Assembly: GCF_037975245.1 (NCBI RefSeq)
Contig: NC_092580.1
Location: 20,944,501 to 21,008,500, forward strand
Source of the DNA: Apostichopus japonicus
Taxonomy: Eukaryota; Echinodermata; Holothuroidea; Aspidochirotida; Stichopodidae
Direction of reading: 5' to 3'
Length of the DNA stretch: 64,000 bases
Positions 21,401 through 29,100 of this stretch are shown here, piece by piece. How positions within the stretch are numbered: position 1 is the first letter of the stretch; every line of letters begins with the position of its first letter. The notes below the pieces were generated by a model, which did not search any database, was not told where the DNA came from, and saw nothing but the letters and a program-made list of their open reading frames with translations. Position numbers and translations under genes: made by a program.

Positions 21401-23920
21401 AAGACACAAAAGAATAATTTTTTGAGTTGAAAGTGAAGACACAATTGTTATGTATTATGTTACAGAACTCATCTATAATTTGAACTTGATAGTGTTAAGC
21501 TCAGCTCCTTGTTCTACCGCTAGTTAATCTTCGGGAAGTCTCTCACTTTCCTGTTACCCTACGGAGTTTACTTTGCTGGTTTGACCTGAGCACATGTTAA
21601 TCATATCTATTAACATGACCACAGAAGTAAATATTCAAATAGATTTTTACTGACAAAATGATTCTTTATTTTATATGAGTCACCATTTTGTTTTGTTTGT
21701 CCTTTTAGCTCCAGGAGAGGGTTAATAACAGTCCTGGTGCACCAAACACCAATGCTGTATCATTGAGTGAGGAAACAACAGAGCTGATCAGTAGACTGAC
21801 AGAGATACAACAGGAGAACTGGAGGCTGGAAGAAAAGGTAATTTCAAGTCAACTCTTTGATTTCTTGGCAATGTTATGTTAACATCCAAATATGTTAGCC
21901 CAAAAGGTATTTCAGTTGCATTTATAGTGTACCTTGGTCTAAGCTTACTTGGCTTGCTAGAAATGGTTGGAAGTTGTTACTGATTCAAACTGGTAGGCTA
22001 GTTTCCTGCTGAGGCTGCCATTTTGAATGAATTGGAATATTTCATAGTGTTGATACTGAACTCGATTCTGATGGAAGGTGAAATTTTGGGGAATGAAACT
22101 TTACAAGCCATGATTAGGTAGTTGTTTATCAAATACTAGCAGAAAGCTTCAAGTGCATTACAGAGTGAATGAAGTAAAACATATGTATAGGTTTCTTGAA
22201 GCTTGGATAAAACTGTGTGGCAGCCATCTTTGGATGATATTTCAATGAAATTATATCTATGTACGAAGAATGGTCACATTTCCTCGTATATGTCTCTTTC
22301 AGGTTCGACACTTAGAAGAAAGTAATTCTTGTATGGCTGAGGATCTTCTCAGGAAGAGTGCAATAATCGAGACCCACGTCATGGGAAGGAAGCTTGTCGG
22401 TGAGTTCTCAAAAGATTATTTTTATCTCTGTTCTTGGGAAGTAGTATCGGAGACATGTTCTTTGTGTCTTTGAGATAAACAACCGTGACAAAACAAAGGT
22501 GCTACTCCTTGATGTTTATCCACTGTAACCACGGTTACTAAGACTGCTGAACTTATGACCACGATCACTGTAACCATGATTACTGTGATGATTGTTACTG
22601 TGACTGCAGTCATTATGACCGTTACCACCGTAACCGTAGTTACTATGATTGTTGCTATGACTACTTTGAAGTTAAATTTGAGCTATGCCATTTACAATAT
22701 GTCAATTTACATCAGATTTAATCCCATTCTTTGTTGTTGTTTTTTATTCTTTGATTCTTCATTTCCATTTTAGTATATATTCAGTTAGTTCAGTTAATAT
22801 ATTTTGCATATACATAGACATATAAAAACAGTGCAGTAATTGTATATACAGGATACTAGAAAAAACATCAAATGTTTTTCAAAGCTAGTATTAAACCCTA
22901 TATATGTATATATACATTTTAACTGTTAGCTTTCATAAATGTCCCCCCCCCCCCTGGGATTGGTTAACATTCATTTCTCAGATAATATTCTTATCCTCTT
23001 CACTCCCAACAGACCCTGGTAGAAGTAGTTCACCGGCAGCAGAGAAGAAGTCGGCTGCTGCCACCTCATTGAATAAGCTGAAGGAGTACATCTCAGCGCC
23101 AAACAGCACAGATTCTGATGGAATGAAAGATATGAACCAGAAACTGCAAATCATGTTGGAAGAGACCCTGACAAAGAATATGCACCTGCAGCAGGTAAGA
23201 ATTAAGACTCGTCATTATCATCGAAAACATCGATATGATGAACATTGCCTCTTCAAGTAAATAGCATAGCATCGCCATTTAGTAAGCTTGGTTAAACTGT
23301 CTTTGGTTAGCGATACAAAGTGTATTGCCATCTGACTGTTCCCTTTGCTTTTCTGTTTGCTTTGCTCAGTTTTGCCACAGTCAGTCATGAAAATTGGAAA
23401 TTTGACTGTAATTGTTTGGCATGTTAATGGGTGTTTTAAATTTATTATCTATTGAGGCTGAGTTGAGAGGATAAATAGGGGATAATAGAGGAATTTGAGC
23501 AGAAGGTGTCTGTAATGTGATCGCAAAGTAGGTCTCAGTGTTACACACCACCCGGGCGAAGGTGAAATTGTCTTTGTCATCAAGTGATTAAAATCAACTG
23601 TAGGCTCCTTGGTATTGAACAACACACCAATGAGTTAAGTGGAAAGTCAGTGATGGGGGAGGGGGAAGGTCTGTTTGGGGGAGGGGCTATGCATTCTAGT
23701 TGAATATGATCCATTACAACAACAAAGACAATTTCTAATGTTTTCTTTTAATTTTGTTTAAATTACTTTTTAATCCCCACAGGACATTGAGATGTTGTCC
23801 AGTGAGGTGGTCCGGTTGAGTCGTCTGGTAGGGTCAAGTTCAGGGTCCAGTCCGTCTTCTCCCGACAAGAAGTCCCCGTCAGAGGGATCCAAACCACCAC
23901 CGTTAGCAGCATCTCCCTGA
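347..23920 (+). CDS. GRIPAP1: GRIPAP1 / GRASP-1 orthologue, 28 exons, 5'-partial
   Basis: This is a spliced gene for a long coiled-coil protein. GRASP-1 is known as a Rab4 effector on recycling endosomes that binds syntaxin-13 and the PDZ protein GRIP1 and supports AMPA-receptor recycling; that role is transferred from vertebrates. The sequence shows 28 exons with GT-AG junctions whose phases join into one 871-residue frame ending in TGA. Near-identical family blocks appear in the expected order: [53 protein letters not shown] and NQKLQIMLEETLTKNMHL. Almost all of it is heptad-rich Glu/Lys/Gln coiled coil, except for Ser/Gly/Pro-rich linkers near residues 671-705 and the C-terminal tail. The vertebrate protein is about 840 residues in total, so roughly the first 100 residues should lie left of the window. 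Here exons 2-7 add about 110 residues relative to the vertebrate linker. The gene converges on the RIM/Fife-like gene. Introns not listed separately showed nothing beyond AT-rich sequence. Confidence 0.93.
1172..1223 (+). CDS. GRIPAP1: GRIPAP1 exon 2
   Basis: A 52-nt exon between TTTTGTGCAG and GTGAGT. It encodes TQDQFQTEILDLQQKIK, an amphipathic helix. Phase 1 in and phase 2 out agree with both neighbours. Confidence 0.82.
1666..1796 (+). CDS. GRIPAP1: GRIPAP1 exon 3
   Basis: The acceptor is CTTTCTACAG and the donor is AAAG|GTATGA. It encodes YLTQENSNLKDQCSKLL followed by a Pro/Gly-rich turn and EEDTQTPLEK. Phase 2 in, phase 1 out. Confidence 0.82.
1797..4070 (+). other. GRIPAP1: GRIPAP1 intron 3
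   Basis: A 2.3-kb intron with a G run near 2925 and a C run near 3330. Scattered short open frames have no recognisable product and no phase-compatible junctions that I could find. Confidence 0.7.
4071..4184 (+). CDS. GRIPAP1: GRIPAP1 exon 4, candidate cassette exon
   Basis: A 114-nt exon, phase 1 at both ends, so skipping it keeps the frame. A long T-rich tract leads to TCGTTTCCAG; the donor CAAG|GTTTGT is weak. It encodes an acidic segment starting EVHDILSYEWDSFIEDV and ending DDTSSVPQ. I see no vertebrate counterpart, so it may be alternative or lineage-specific. Confidence 0.6.
4185..6201 (+). other. GRIPAP1: GRIPAP1 intron 4
   Basis: A 2-kb intron. Its first part holds the AACCTTTATTT repeat cluster and a G run near 4815; the rest is plain AT-rich sequence. 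Confidence 0.7.
4265..4730 (+). repeat. AACCTTTATTT degenerate repeat cluster
   Basis: The motif AAACCTTTATTT and close variants recur about eight times. The dense part is 4590-4730, where two longer units alternate: CCTTTATTTTCATGTTTGAA and CCTTTATTTCTNNATTTACAA. This indicates local duplication of a unit of about 70 bp. Confidence 0.75.
6202..6303 (+). CDS. GRIPAP1: GRIPAP1 exon 5, candidate cassette exon
   Basis: A 102-nt exon, phase 1 at both ends, with acceptor TTTAATTTCAG and donor AAAG|GTGTGT. It encodes a basic helix containing TVLQGHAKQLKTRLSG. Like exon 4 it can be skipped without a frameshift. Confidence 0.66.
6804..6847 (+). CDS. GRIPAP1: GRIPAP1 exon 6
   Basis: A 44-nt exon after a strong CT-rich tract ending CTTCAACAG, with consensus donor GTGAGT. 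It encodes EEELSKEDNMDGTSK. Phase 1 in, phase 0 out. Confidence 0.78.
7033..7165 (+). repeat. CTAGTCTAGTC-rich patch
   Basis: Several copies of CTAGTCTAGTC or CTAGTCTA occur within about 130 bp of the intron between exons 6 and 7. It is a short degenerate satellite-like patch. Confidence 0.6.
7560..7599 (+). CDS. GRIPAP1: GRIPAP1 exon 7
   Basis: A 40-nt exon, acceptor TACTCTTACAG, donor ACAG|GTAGGA. It encodes TSSSVISQSKEIT. Phase 0 in, phase 1 out; it is needed to join exons 6 and 8 in frame. Confidence 0.75.
7934..7978 (+). repeat. (GAAT)n microsatellite
   Basis: Imperfect GAAT/TGAA tetranucleotide run in the intron before exon 8. Confidence 0.85.
8107..8177 (+). CDS. GRIPAP1: GRIPAP1 exon 8
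   Basis: Encodes ELLLKVDTEREEKNLIKEQ, which lines up with the vertebrate helix at EVELKWEMEKEEKRLL. Acceptor TTTCTAAG, donor GAG|GTAAAA. The collinear match resumes here after the divergent exons 2-7. Confidence 0.86.
9169..9216 (+). CDS. GRIPAP1: GRIPAP1 exon 9
   Basis: A 48-nt exon, acceptor TTTTCGGCAG, donor AAG|GTGAGC. It encodes QLYKNEIASLKDEIEK. Phase 0 at both ends. Confidence 0.85.
9740..9771 (+). CDS. GRIPAP1: GRIPAP1 exon 10 (32-nt microexon)
   Basis: Encodes LTDKVKKKQE, matching the vertebrate block LSEKLKKKQES. The acceptor is TTCTTTAAAG. The donor AG|GTTTGT is weak, but phase 2 out pairs exactly with exon 11 to give Ser-Phe, as in vertebrates. Without splicing the frame continues for about 15 codons and then stops. 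Confidence 0.85.
10643..10690 (+). CDS. GRIPAP1: GRIPAP1 exon 11
   Basis: Joined to exon 10 it reads SFVQLQNEKERQYSEH, collinear with the vertebrate SFCRLQTEKETLF block. The acceptor is GTCATCAG and the donor is CACAG|GTGAGT. Phase 2 at both ends. Confidence 0.87.
11079..11124 (+). CDS. GRIPAP1: GRIPAP1 exon 12
   Basis: A 46-nt exon encoding RQQVDQLEEDKNREIE. Acceptor AATGTTTAG, consensus donor GAG|GTGAGT. Phase 2 in, phase 0 out. Confidence 0.85.
12046..12099 (+). CDS. GRIPAP1: GRIPAP1 exon 13
   Basis: A 54-nt exon with strong CT tract and TTGCTCCAG acceptor and GTAAGT donor. It encodes SLRREQNRLHGELNKIRE. Phase 0 at both ends. Confidence 0.87.
12296..12373 (+). CDS. GRIPAP1: GRIPAP1 exon 14
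   Basis: A 78-nt exon, acceptor ATTTCTCCAG, donor GAG|GTAAAC. It encodes NAPVVEEKYQQRIKALEE and a short Ser/Thr tail. Confidence 0.87.
13136..13362 (+). repeat. 114-bp tandem duplication
   Basis: Two diverged copies share ATAAATATGGTTACT and ATCTACCAACCTGCAGGAAT at a constant offset of about 114 bp. Confidence 0.85.
13485..13590 (+). repeat. GAGAGGTGCA minisatellite
   Basis: About six irregular units of the type AAGAGAGGTGCAGTAAT, with lengths from about 15 to 21 bp. Confidence 0.85.
14157..14255 (+). CDS. GRIPAP1: GRIPAP1 exon 15
   Basis: A 99-nt exon, acceptor CTTGCTCCAG, donor CAG|GTATTA. It encodes SAERLTTLQAESTAIRTQ, matching the vertebrate region VEGLLAENNALRTSL in position and pattern. 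Confidence 0.87.
14256..15587 (+). other. GRIPAP1: GRIPAP1 intron 15
   Basis: A 1.3-kb intron containing a MITE-like inverted-repeat element near its 3' end; otherwise AT-rich. Confidence 0.7.
15220..15383. mobile_element. MITE-like 164-bp inverted-repeat element
   Basis: Perfect 14-bp terminal inverted repeats CAGGGAATAATTTA and TAAATTATTCCCTG bound a 164-bp segment. Inside, GTTCAAAGTTG (15285) is complementary to CAACTTTGAAC (15357), so a nested hairpin can form. There is no coding capacity. I see no clear target-site duplication, so the family is unassigned and a simple chance hairpin is not excluded. Confidence 0.5.
15588..15626 (+). CDS. GRIPAP1: GRIPAP1 exon 16
   Basis: A 39-nt exon encoding ALAQHLEDLKKEK. 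Acceptor TTCTTATTGCAG, donor AAG|GTATGC. Phase 0 at both ends. Confidence 0.82.
16260..16451 (+). CDS. GRIPAP1: GRIPAP1 exon 17
   Basis: The longest exon here (192 nt). It encodes a helix containing LKECLSANSKMSDQLREI and DLAEAHK, collinear with the vertebrate LQESLRANSRLLEQLQEI and LQEARK. Acceptor TTGGTAG, donor AAG|GTGAGA. Confidence 0.92.
17012..17116 (+). CDS. GRIPAP1: GRIPAP1 exon 18
   Basis: Encodes TADNRKSMLDDLAIQTQTL, matching the vertebrate SAEKRKAMLDELAMETL. Acceptor TTGCTTCACAG, donor CAG|GTGAGA. Confidence 0.92.
17568..17609 (+). CDS. GRIPAP1: GRIPAP1 exon 19
   Basis: A 42-nt exon encoding GEIEELSLQLTEEK. Acceptor TTTTCGTAG, donor AAG|GTGAGC. Phase 0 at both ends. Confidence 0.84.
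18030..18143 (+). CDS. GRIPAP1: GRIPAP1 exon 20
   Basis: Contains [16 protein letters not shown], nearly identical to the vertebrate signature DGAKGWFERRLKEAE. This is one of the strongest identifiers of the gene. Acceptor TTTGTACAG, donor GAG|GTTAGG. Confidence 0.95.
18267..18344 (+). CDS. GRIPAP1: GRIPAP1 exon 21
   Basis: A Gln/Glu-rich helix starting EQQGKIKEQQQEEIS, equivalent to the vertebrate ESLQQQQQEQEEAL stretch. Acceptor ATTGTATAG, donor CAG|GTTAGA. Confidence 0.88.
18350..18790 (+). repeat. TATGATCATAGC-rich degenerate tandem repeat
   Basis: The intron between exons 21 and 22 repeats blocks such as GATCATAGCATCCTGTAACA and ATCATAGGATNNAAGTT in 75-115-bp irregular units. The core GCTATGATCATAGC is a perfect palindrome. 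Confidence 0.75.
19238..19411 (+). CDS. GRIPAP1: GRIPAP1 exon 22
   Basis: A 174-nt exon, acceptor CTATTTTCAG, donor AAG|GTGAGG. It encodes coiled coil ending DQKLNDKKLTAK. The last 21 coding bases and the donor are repeated 133 bp downstream (see the tandem duplication). Confidence 0.9.
19391..19656 (+). repeat. 133-bp tandem duplication of exon 22 end plus donor
   Basis: Bases 19391-19523 and the following 133 bp are diverged copies. Both contain GACAAGAAACTCACTGCCAA followed by GGTGAGGCCTTCATCA, the last seven codons (DKKLTAK) and 5' splice site of exon 22. Later shared pieces include GAGTACTTTC and AGTTGTTAAG. The second copy has no acceptor in front of it. Confidence 0.9.
20264..20424 (+). 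CDS. GRIPAP1: GRIPAP1 exon 23
   Basis: Encodes [20 protein letters not shown] and a GGLEQLL segment, matching the vertebrate [23 protein letters not shown] and SGLEELV. Phase 0 in, phase 2 out. Its donor GATAGTAG|GTAAGG is the seed of the 40-bp repeat array that follows directly. Confidence 0.94.
20425..20955 (+). repeat. 40-bp minisatellite repeating the exon 23 splice donor
   Basis: About 13.5 head-to-tail units of consensus GTAAGGGAATAACAAACTCA followed by CCGTGAGAACAGGATAGTAG. The final GATAGTAG of each unit is the last 8 bases of exon 23, so nearly every unit recreates GATAGTAG|GTAAGG. One unit is 32 bp; two units carry GATAGTTG and some carry GTATGG or GTAGGG. The array begins exactly at the authentic exon boundary. 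Confidence 0.95.
21078..21135 (+). CDS. GRIPAP1: GRIPAP1 exon 24
   Basis: Completes a Ser codon with exon 23 and encodes SSISSLGTGTGTKDAS, matching the vertebrate GDSSSISSFS linker. Acceptor TTTTGAGCAG, donor CCA|GTGAGT. Confidence 0.9.
21709..21837 (+). CDS. GRIPAP1: GRIPAP1 exon 25
   Basis: Encodes a linker, then SEETTELISRLTEIQQEN and WRLEEK, collinear with the vertebrate [24 protein letters not shown]. Acceptor TCCTTTTAG, donor AAG|GTAATT. Confidence 0.94.
22303..22399 (+). CDS. GRIPAP1: GRIPAP1 exon 26
   Basis: Encodes [19 protein letters not shown] then AIIETHVM, the most conserved C-terminal block of the family. Acceptor CTCTTTCAG; donor GTCG|GTGAGT. Phase 0 in, phase 1 out. Confidence 0.95.
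22515..22665 (+). repeat. GTAACC/GATTACTGTGAT imperfect repeat
   Basis: Imperfect units built from GTAACCNNNNTTACT and TGATNNTTACTGTGAC fill about 150 bp of the intron after exon 26. A related piece, ACTGTGATGATTGTT followed by GCTATGACTAC, recurs at 24780-24811 beyond the gene. Confidence 0.7.
23013..23194 (+). CDS. GRIPAP1: GRIPAP1 exon 27
   Basis: A Ser/Ala/Lys linker followed by DMNQKLQIMLEETLTKNMHL, nearly identical to vertebrate GRASP-1. Acceptor ACTCCCAACAG, donor CAG|GTAAGA. Confidence 0.95.
23783..23920 (+). CDS. GRIPAP1: GRIPAP1 terminal exon 28
   Basis: Encodes DIEMLSSEVVRLSRLV, matching the vertebrate DMEVLSQEIVRLSKE, then a Ser/Pro/Lys-rich tail ending in TGA. Acceptor ATCCCCACAG. 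In vertebrates this end of the protein is the part that binds GRIP and syntaxin-13. Confidence 0.95.
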   Translation, partial: DIEMLSSEVVRLSRLVGSSSGSSPSSPDKKSPSEGSKPPPLAASP

Positions 23921-24045
23921 TAGGGGGGAGGGGGACAATAGTTGCTTTGTCTGAATCAATTGTCTTTGATCAGTAGATGAGGTCATAGCTCACCTCCCTA
24001 GATGTGTCGTTCCTCCTGTGATGTCACGAAGAATGTCCAGATCCT

Positions 24046-24146
24046 TGTAGGGGTGAGAAATTGTGGGGGTGTGAGAACTTGAGGCAATGAGAACTTGTGG
24101 GGGTGAGAACTTGAGTGTGTGAGAACATGTGGAGGTGAGAACAGAA
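24046..24146 (+). repeat. GTGAGAACTTGTGG minisatellite in presumed 3' UTR
   Basis: About five imperfect units of GTGAGAACTTGTGGGG of roughly 16-22 bp, located 125 bp after the GRIPAP1 stop codon. Confidence 0.8.
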
Positions 24147-24499
24147 GAAAATTTGGCAAAGGTCCAAGAAATTGCATAATGTTGAACAAGTCACTCTCCT
24201 TTCACTATCTCAGAGTCAAACAGTTCATTCTCCTACATACATAGATACATATTTATTTGTGCTATCCTGAGTTTGTATCATTTTCTACAAGGTATTACTG
24301 GCGTACTTGTTTGTTAATTTTTTCTTTCTTTGGGTGGGGGATGGGGTGGGGGATGGAGGGAGCAGTGGAGATTTCCGAGTGCAAACTTGTTGGTTTATAA
24401 GCAAAAAAAAAGGTCAATTGTGCTTGATATCGTAACCGGAAATGACGTAGTGATGTCCAGCGATGGATATAATCTAAAATATGAGATTACTTTGCCAAA

Positions 24500-24505
24500 A
24501 ATAAA
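24500..24505 (+). promoter_or_regulatory. GRIPAP1: candidate GRIPAP1 polyadenylation signal
   Basis: AATAAA about 580 bp after the stop codon, followed by T-rich sequence. Other AATAAA hexamers occur further downstream, so this is only the first plausible one. Confidence 0.35.
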
Positions 24506-25962
24506 GCTGGAAGTCTTCTAAATCTGATATTCCATGTCTTTTTAACTTTGACATTGCATATTACTGTCATAGCTTGAATCATGCACCACCATCGCAGTCA
24601 CTTCAGACGATGATGTGTTTATATGCTCAGCCGTGTTACATTCAACGTAAATCATGTCGGTAATTTTGATAAAACTCCAACAATATCTTTAAGAATCTTC
24701 TGTGATGTCATGTCTGAGCATTTTTGGAGTTTAAAATATCCTACTTTTCCTTTAGTAAGGTTGTCCTTTATCACCATGGATACTGTGATGATTGTTGCTA
24801 TGACTACAGTCATTGTACCCCCCCCCCCCCCTCCATTACAATGTAAAGCATCATTGATGGAATCAGACGAGCTTTACTTCTAGTTTTGGTTAATCAGAAA
24901 TTAACTTTCAGTGTGTCAGTCTCACAAAGTTTGATAAAATCTCATGTTTCAGACCCCTTTTAATTACATATCAAGTTCGTTAATTTTGTCTTCTTTGTTA
25001 AAACTAAGCATTTTTAATCCGTCACCTGATTTTATAAGTAGAATAACCCTTTTATCTAAAGTAGATGTAGTATGTGTAATTTATTAAATGAGATCCAAAA
25101 GAAAAATTATGTTTGATATCAATATGATACTAATATCTTAGCCTGCCTGGTACTCCTGAAGTGTTGAGTGTAAGAGAAGTCCCAGTTTTCACAGTCCATA
25201 TGTACTGCGGTAATTTTCAATATTGAGGTGTAACATCAGAAACGATGGGCCTAAAAGTTTGATTCATGTCAAATCTTGCCGCCCCAATCATAATTTTGAT
25301 AGTTCTTCTTGAATAATATTCAATATGTAATCCATTGTACATGAACCGCTTTAGCAGTCACCTCTGTCAATATCTCTAGCAGATCGTTGCCACTTTGTGA
25401 ACAAGTGTTTCAACATTTTTTTATGTTGCTCTGTTTAAGCAGCCTTTCCCCCCACCTATTACCCACAGTAAACTGTACATAACCCATCCTCAGGACACCA
25501 GACCCTCCTTTAAGTAGGATTCTTTGAAAACATCTTCCTAAATTCTTATCTAGAATTTTTCAGCTCAGATTTACACTGAATTTGACTAACAGACCTCCAT
25601 AGCAAGTTCACATTGTAGTCAGTATTCAAGCATTTCATGAAGGGCGAGTGATGGTTAGGTACTTTGATAAAAGGTTACATCAGAGCAGGACTCAACTTTC
25701 CAGATCATATTAGAATTTCTGCAGTTTTTTCTTCAGATGGATGTAAATAATAAACAACAGTTTTATCTATCTTGATGGTCTTAAGAAGTTAATGTAATTT
25801 ACAATTTCTCACTGACTGTACAAAAAAGAAAAAAAAACAGTCAATGTTTCATCAGTAGTTCGTTGAACTTTGAACTAGTTTCGTACAAAGTCCTCATGTT
25901 GTCCAAGCTTCTTAGAATCGCTCTGAATAATGAATTAAAACTGTGAATCCATCTTTCACTGA

Positions 25963-25982
25963 TCATGATTATGATGATCATG

Positions 25983-26060
<78 letters not shown>

Positions 26061-26106
26061 ATCATTATCATGATGATGATCATGATCATCATGATCATGA
26101 TCATGA
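25963..26106. repeat. (ATC)n array flanked by TGATCA-type repeats
   Basis: About 20 perfect ATC trinucleotides, flanked on both sides by mixed GATCATGAT units that make the whole block strongly self-complementary. The long His, Ile or Met runs in its reading frames are only the translated microsatellite. Confidence 0.95.
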
Positions 26107-29100
26107 GGAGGCAGGTAAGGTCAGGTCAGGTCAGGTGGCTGACAATCTTGACATTGAGAGAGTCAAAGCTCATTCTATGATGTATATTATTAACTGCTTC
26201 CGCTTAACATATCACAACAGTTTGAACACTTAATTCAATGACTTAAGCAATTTGATAGAACGTTTGTTTCCTTCTTCCCTTCTGCTTTTCTGGTCATAAC
26301 GAATGACATCGAGTGTTTGATTGTTTACATAATGTACAGGGTTTTGATTCAATTAAAATACGAGCAATTGTTTTCCATGTCAGAATGAAACATTTAATAC
26401 CAAAGTGAAAACAATAACGGTAAATATTAATGTATAAATTACATAGAAATTACATAGAACCAATTAGATAATGGAAATCATTGTATTTATGGTTCCTTGC
26501 CTGCTAAAATCTCTTACCTGGCGAAGTAATTAGAATCGATGACTTATTTGGTGCGGAATCACTAGATTTGTTATCTTGCCGAACTGAAGAAGAATCTTTT
26601 TATGATGCTTCATAAAAAAAGTTGTGGTCGATTTCCTTGCATAGCTCTTTTTCGTGTTTTTGTTCGTTCCCTTGTATCATACAAATTTGGATTTAACAGA
26701 TAAATTAATAATTAAATTAATAGCCCTATGATTGAAGACAAAAATGAAACAATGGACAATCTTCCTGTGTGTGTGCTAACTAAATTCAAAGTCGCCCATC
26801 GTGGATTAAAATTCCTTTTGGCTTTGTTGTATTTTCAGTTGTAAATGAGGTATTGTACAGATATGGCAGCAGTATTACTATAAGAAAATTATTGGAAGTA
26901 GTAGTTTCAGAAAGGAATCTTTTATTTCATGTTCAGCTTCTTTTTAAGGGGAGGGGGGCGGTGTGGGGGTGATCTTCTTTGATGATGTTTGTAGGAACAA
27001 ACTGCCTGGTAAGTTCATCAGTTGGAAGATCTTGCCATTGTTCTCATTACGGTTAAGTTTGTTTTGTTTCTGTTTTATTTTAGTCATATCCGAGTACTTT
27101 ATGTGTAATATTTTATCATTTCTCGCAATTTCAAGTTGAAGATGACCGTTACAATTGGAAGTTTACTTGTGTATAAGAAAGTGGGTCTGTACATTTTGTT
27201 TTCATTTGATGATGACGTTGTCTGTGGTAAAATGATTCATAAGTTAAGACTCGTTGGGTGACTTTGTCTCAAAATTAGTTGACTATCACTGCTACGATTA
27301 GTAATTTTAAGTGGTGGAATAGAGAACCTCATTTCTAGCATTCCTTTCTACTAAATGTACTGATCGTTCAACTATATAAAGTGCCCGAATTTAAAGAAAA
27401 AAACTAACTCTTGACATTGTTAGGAACAGTTCTTGATAACTATTATAACAATGAACACATGTTGGGTTTTGTATAGGTCAATTTTATAAGGATACTTTTA
27501 ATATGGTATAATTCCTAGTGAAAGACTCTTGGTCAAAGAAACCCTGGTCTAGTCGAGTCTGATCACACTGTCGGGATATTAAAATCCATGCTTGTTACAT
27601 TAATAAAGTATCCTGCAATGTTTGGTCAATATCTGCTCTTTTTGTTGGTTATTGGTTACTTTCGGACACTGTATTTGAGACAGAAGAGTGTGTAAGAAGC
27701 AAGCTTTTGTCAGGTTACTTCACCAGGATGGGGACAGGAAGGGGTAGGGGAGAGGGTGGGAGTAGGGGTGGGGAAGGGAAAGGGGAATAATGCTATGGGT
27801 TTCACATGTAGTTCAAACAACTTTGTAATAGTGAGGTATTTGTGATGTAGTAAGGAGTAGTAGGGTGGATAGTTCTATGCTTCATTTAGTGATAGTGCAT
27901 ACACTTATTGGTATATGTCAGAATCATTCAAGTTTTGTAGTCAAATTAAATGACAGGATAACAAGAAGATTATATTCTTGTTGACAGTAACAGCTCCTCT
28001 TATCATGGTACAAAGAAGACTTAAATGGTTCAAGGAACCTTTTCCCCCTAATGTTAGAGAAACTGCTGGCATTTTGTTTATTTATAGAGCTAGGATAGAG
28101 CAACTTCAGCCCCCGGTCCTTCAAAGGTTATTTTTTTTTTCAGTATGTTTGTCTAGACCTTCCTGCGTGCAACAACCAAGTACTTTAGTGGAAATATTCC
28201 CTGCTTTCTTTCTCATCTTTGCTTTTTCGGTTTGGTTTAGCAGTCTATTTATGTTTTTAGAGTAATCTTTTCTGCCTATTTATATTTCAAAATAACAACC
28301 CAGTTCCTTTACATTTATTGGCAGAATTTTCTGTCAATGCTTTTCTTTACTAAATATTTCTTCAAACTTTTCCTTTGATTCTTTCAATGTATCGAATTTT
28401 AACATCAATATTTTATTTTTTAAATTTTCGTGAAGAAATTCATGAATATCAGATTTTTTTATTGTACACAACCGAACAGTCCTACCCAGTTCAGTGTCGG
28501 TGCAAATTTTTTGTGTCCACAGTGAAATCACTAAGGCAACAAGTTTATTTTATGGAGCTAGTCCAAGTTTATTTTGCTGACACCAAGTTTGGATGTGTTT
28601 GTGAACAATTTGATCTAACATGTATAGTATATCAAAGTCAATTTAATTATAATTTCTTTGACAAGATAAAATACTATTGACCTAACACACTTCGCCCGAG
28701 AAAGCAAAGAAATAAAGTAAACAGGTATAACAAATAATAGGAAATAAAACCCTCAGAAAAATTTGGGTCTGGTCAATAATGTGAAAATTAAAGAGGTAAT
28801 CATCACAGAGTTATTCAGTCTAGTATGTGACTGTGTGATTGGATGAAGGAATTCTTTATGACCTGAAATCAAATCATGGTTTTCTCACGTTCAAAAAAAC
28901 TAAGATTTTTTGTTTTTATTTTTCTCACTTTGAGGGACAAGAGATTTGACAGTATTAATGATACAGAGTGAACATATATATAATATTATTTTATTTTCGA
29001 ATGATATTAATTTTTATTGGTCAGTTACTGATTGTGGTTATTCTGTCGGTTCTTGAAACTGTGGTAGGGAATAATTGTTAGTGGTGTATCCTCATGGAAG

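Noticed and set aside
26113-26138. AGGTCAGGTCAGGTCAGG resembling nuclear-receptor half-sites
   Set aside because: The 5-bp period gives overlapping half-sites without the usual direct-repeat spacers; more likely a short tandem repeat.
25841-26233. Open frames with long Met, Ile or His runs
   Set aside because: They are translations of the ATC trinucleotide array in different frames.
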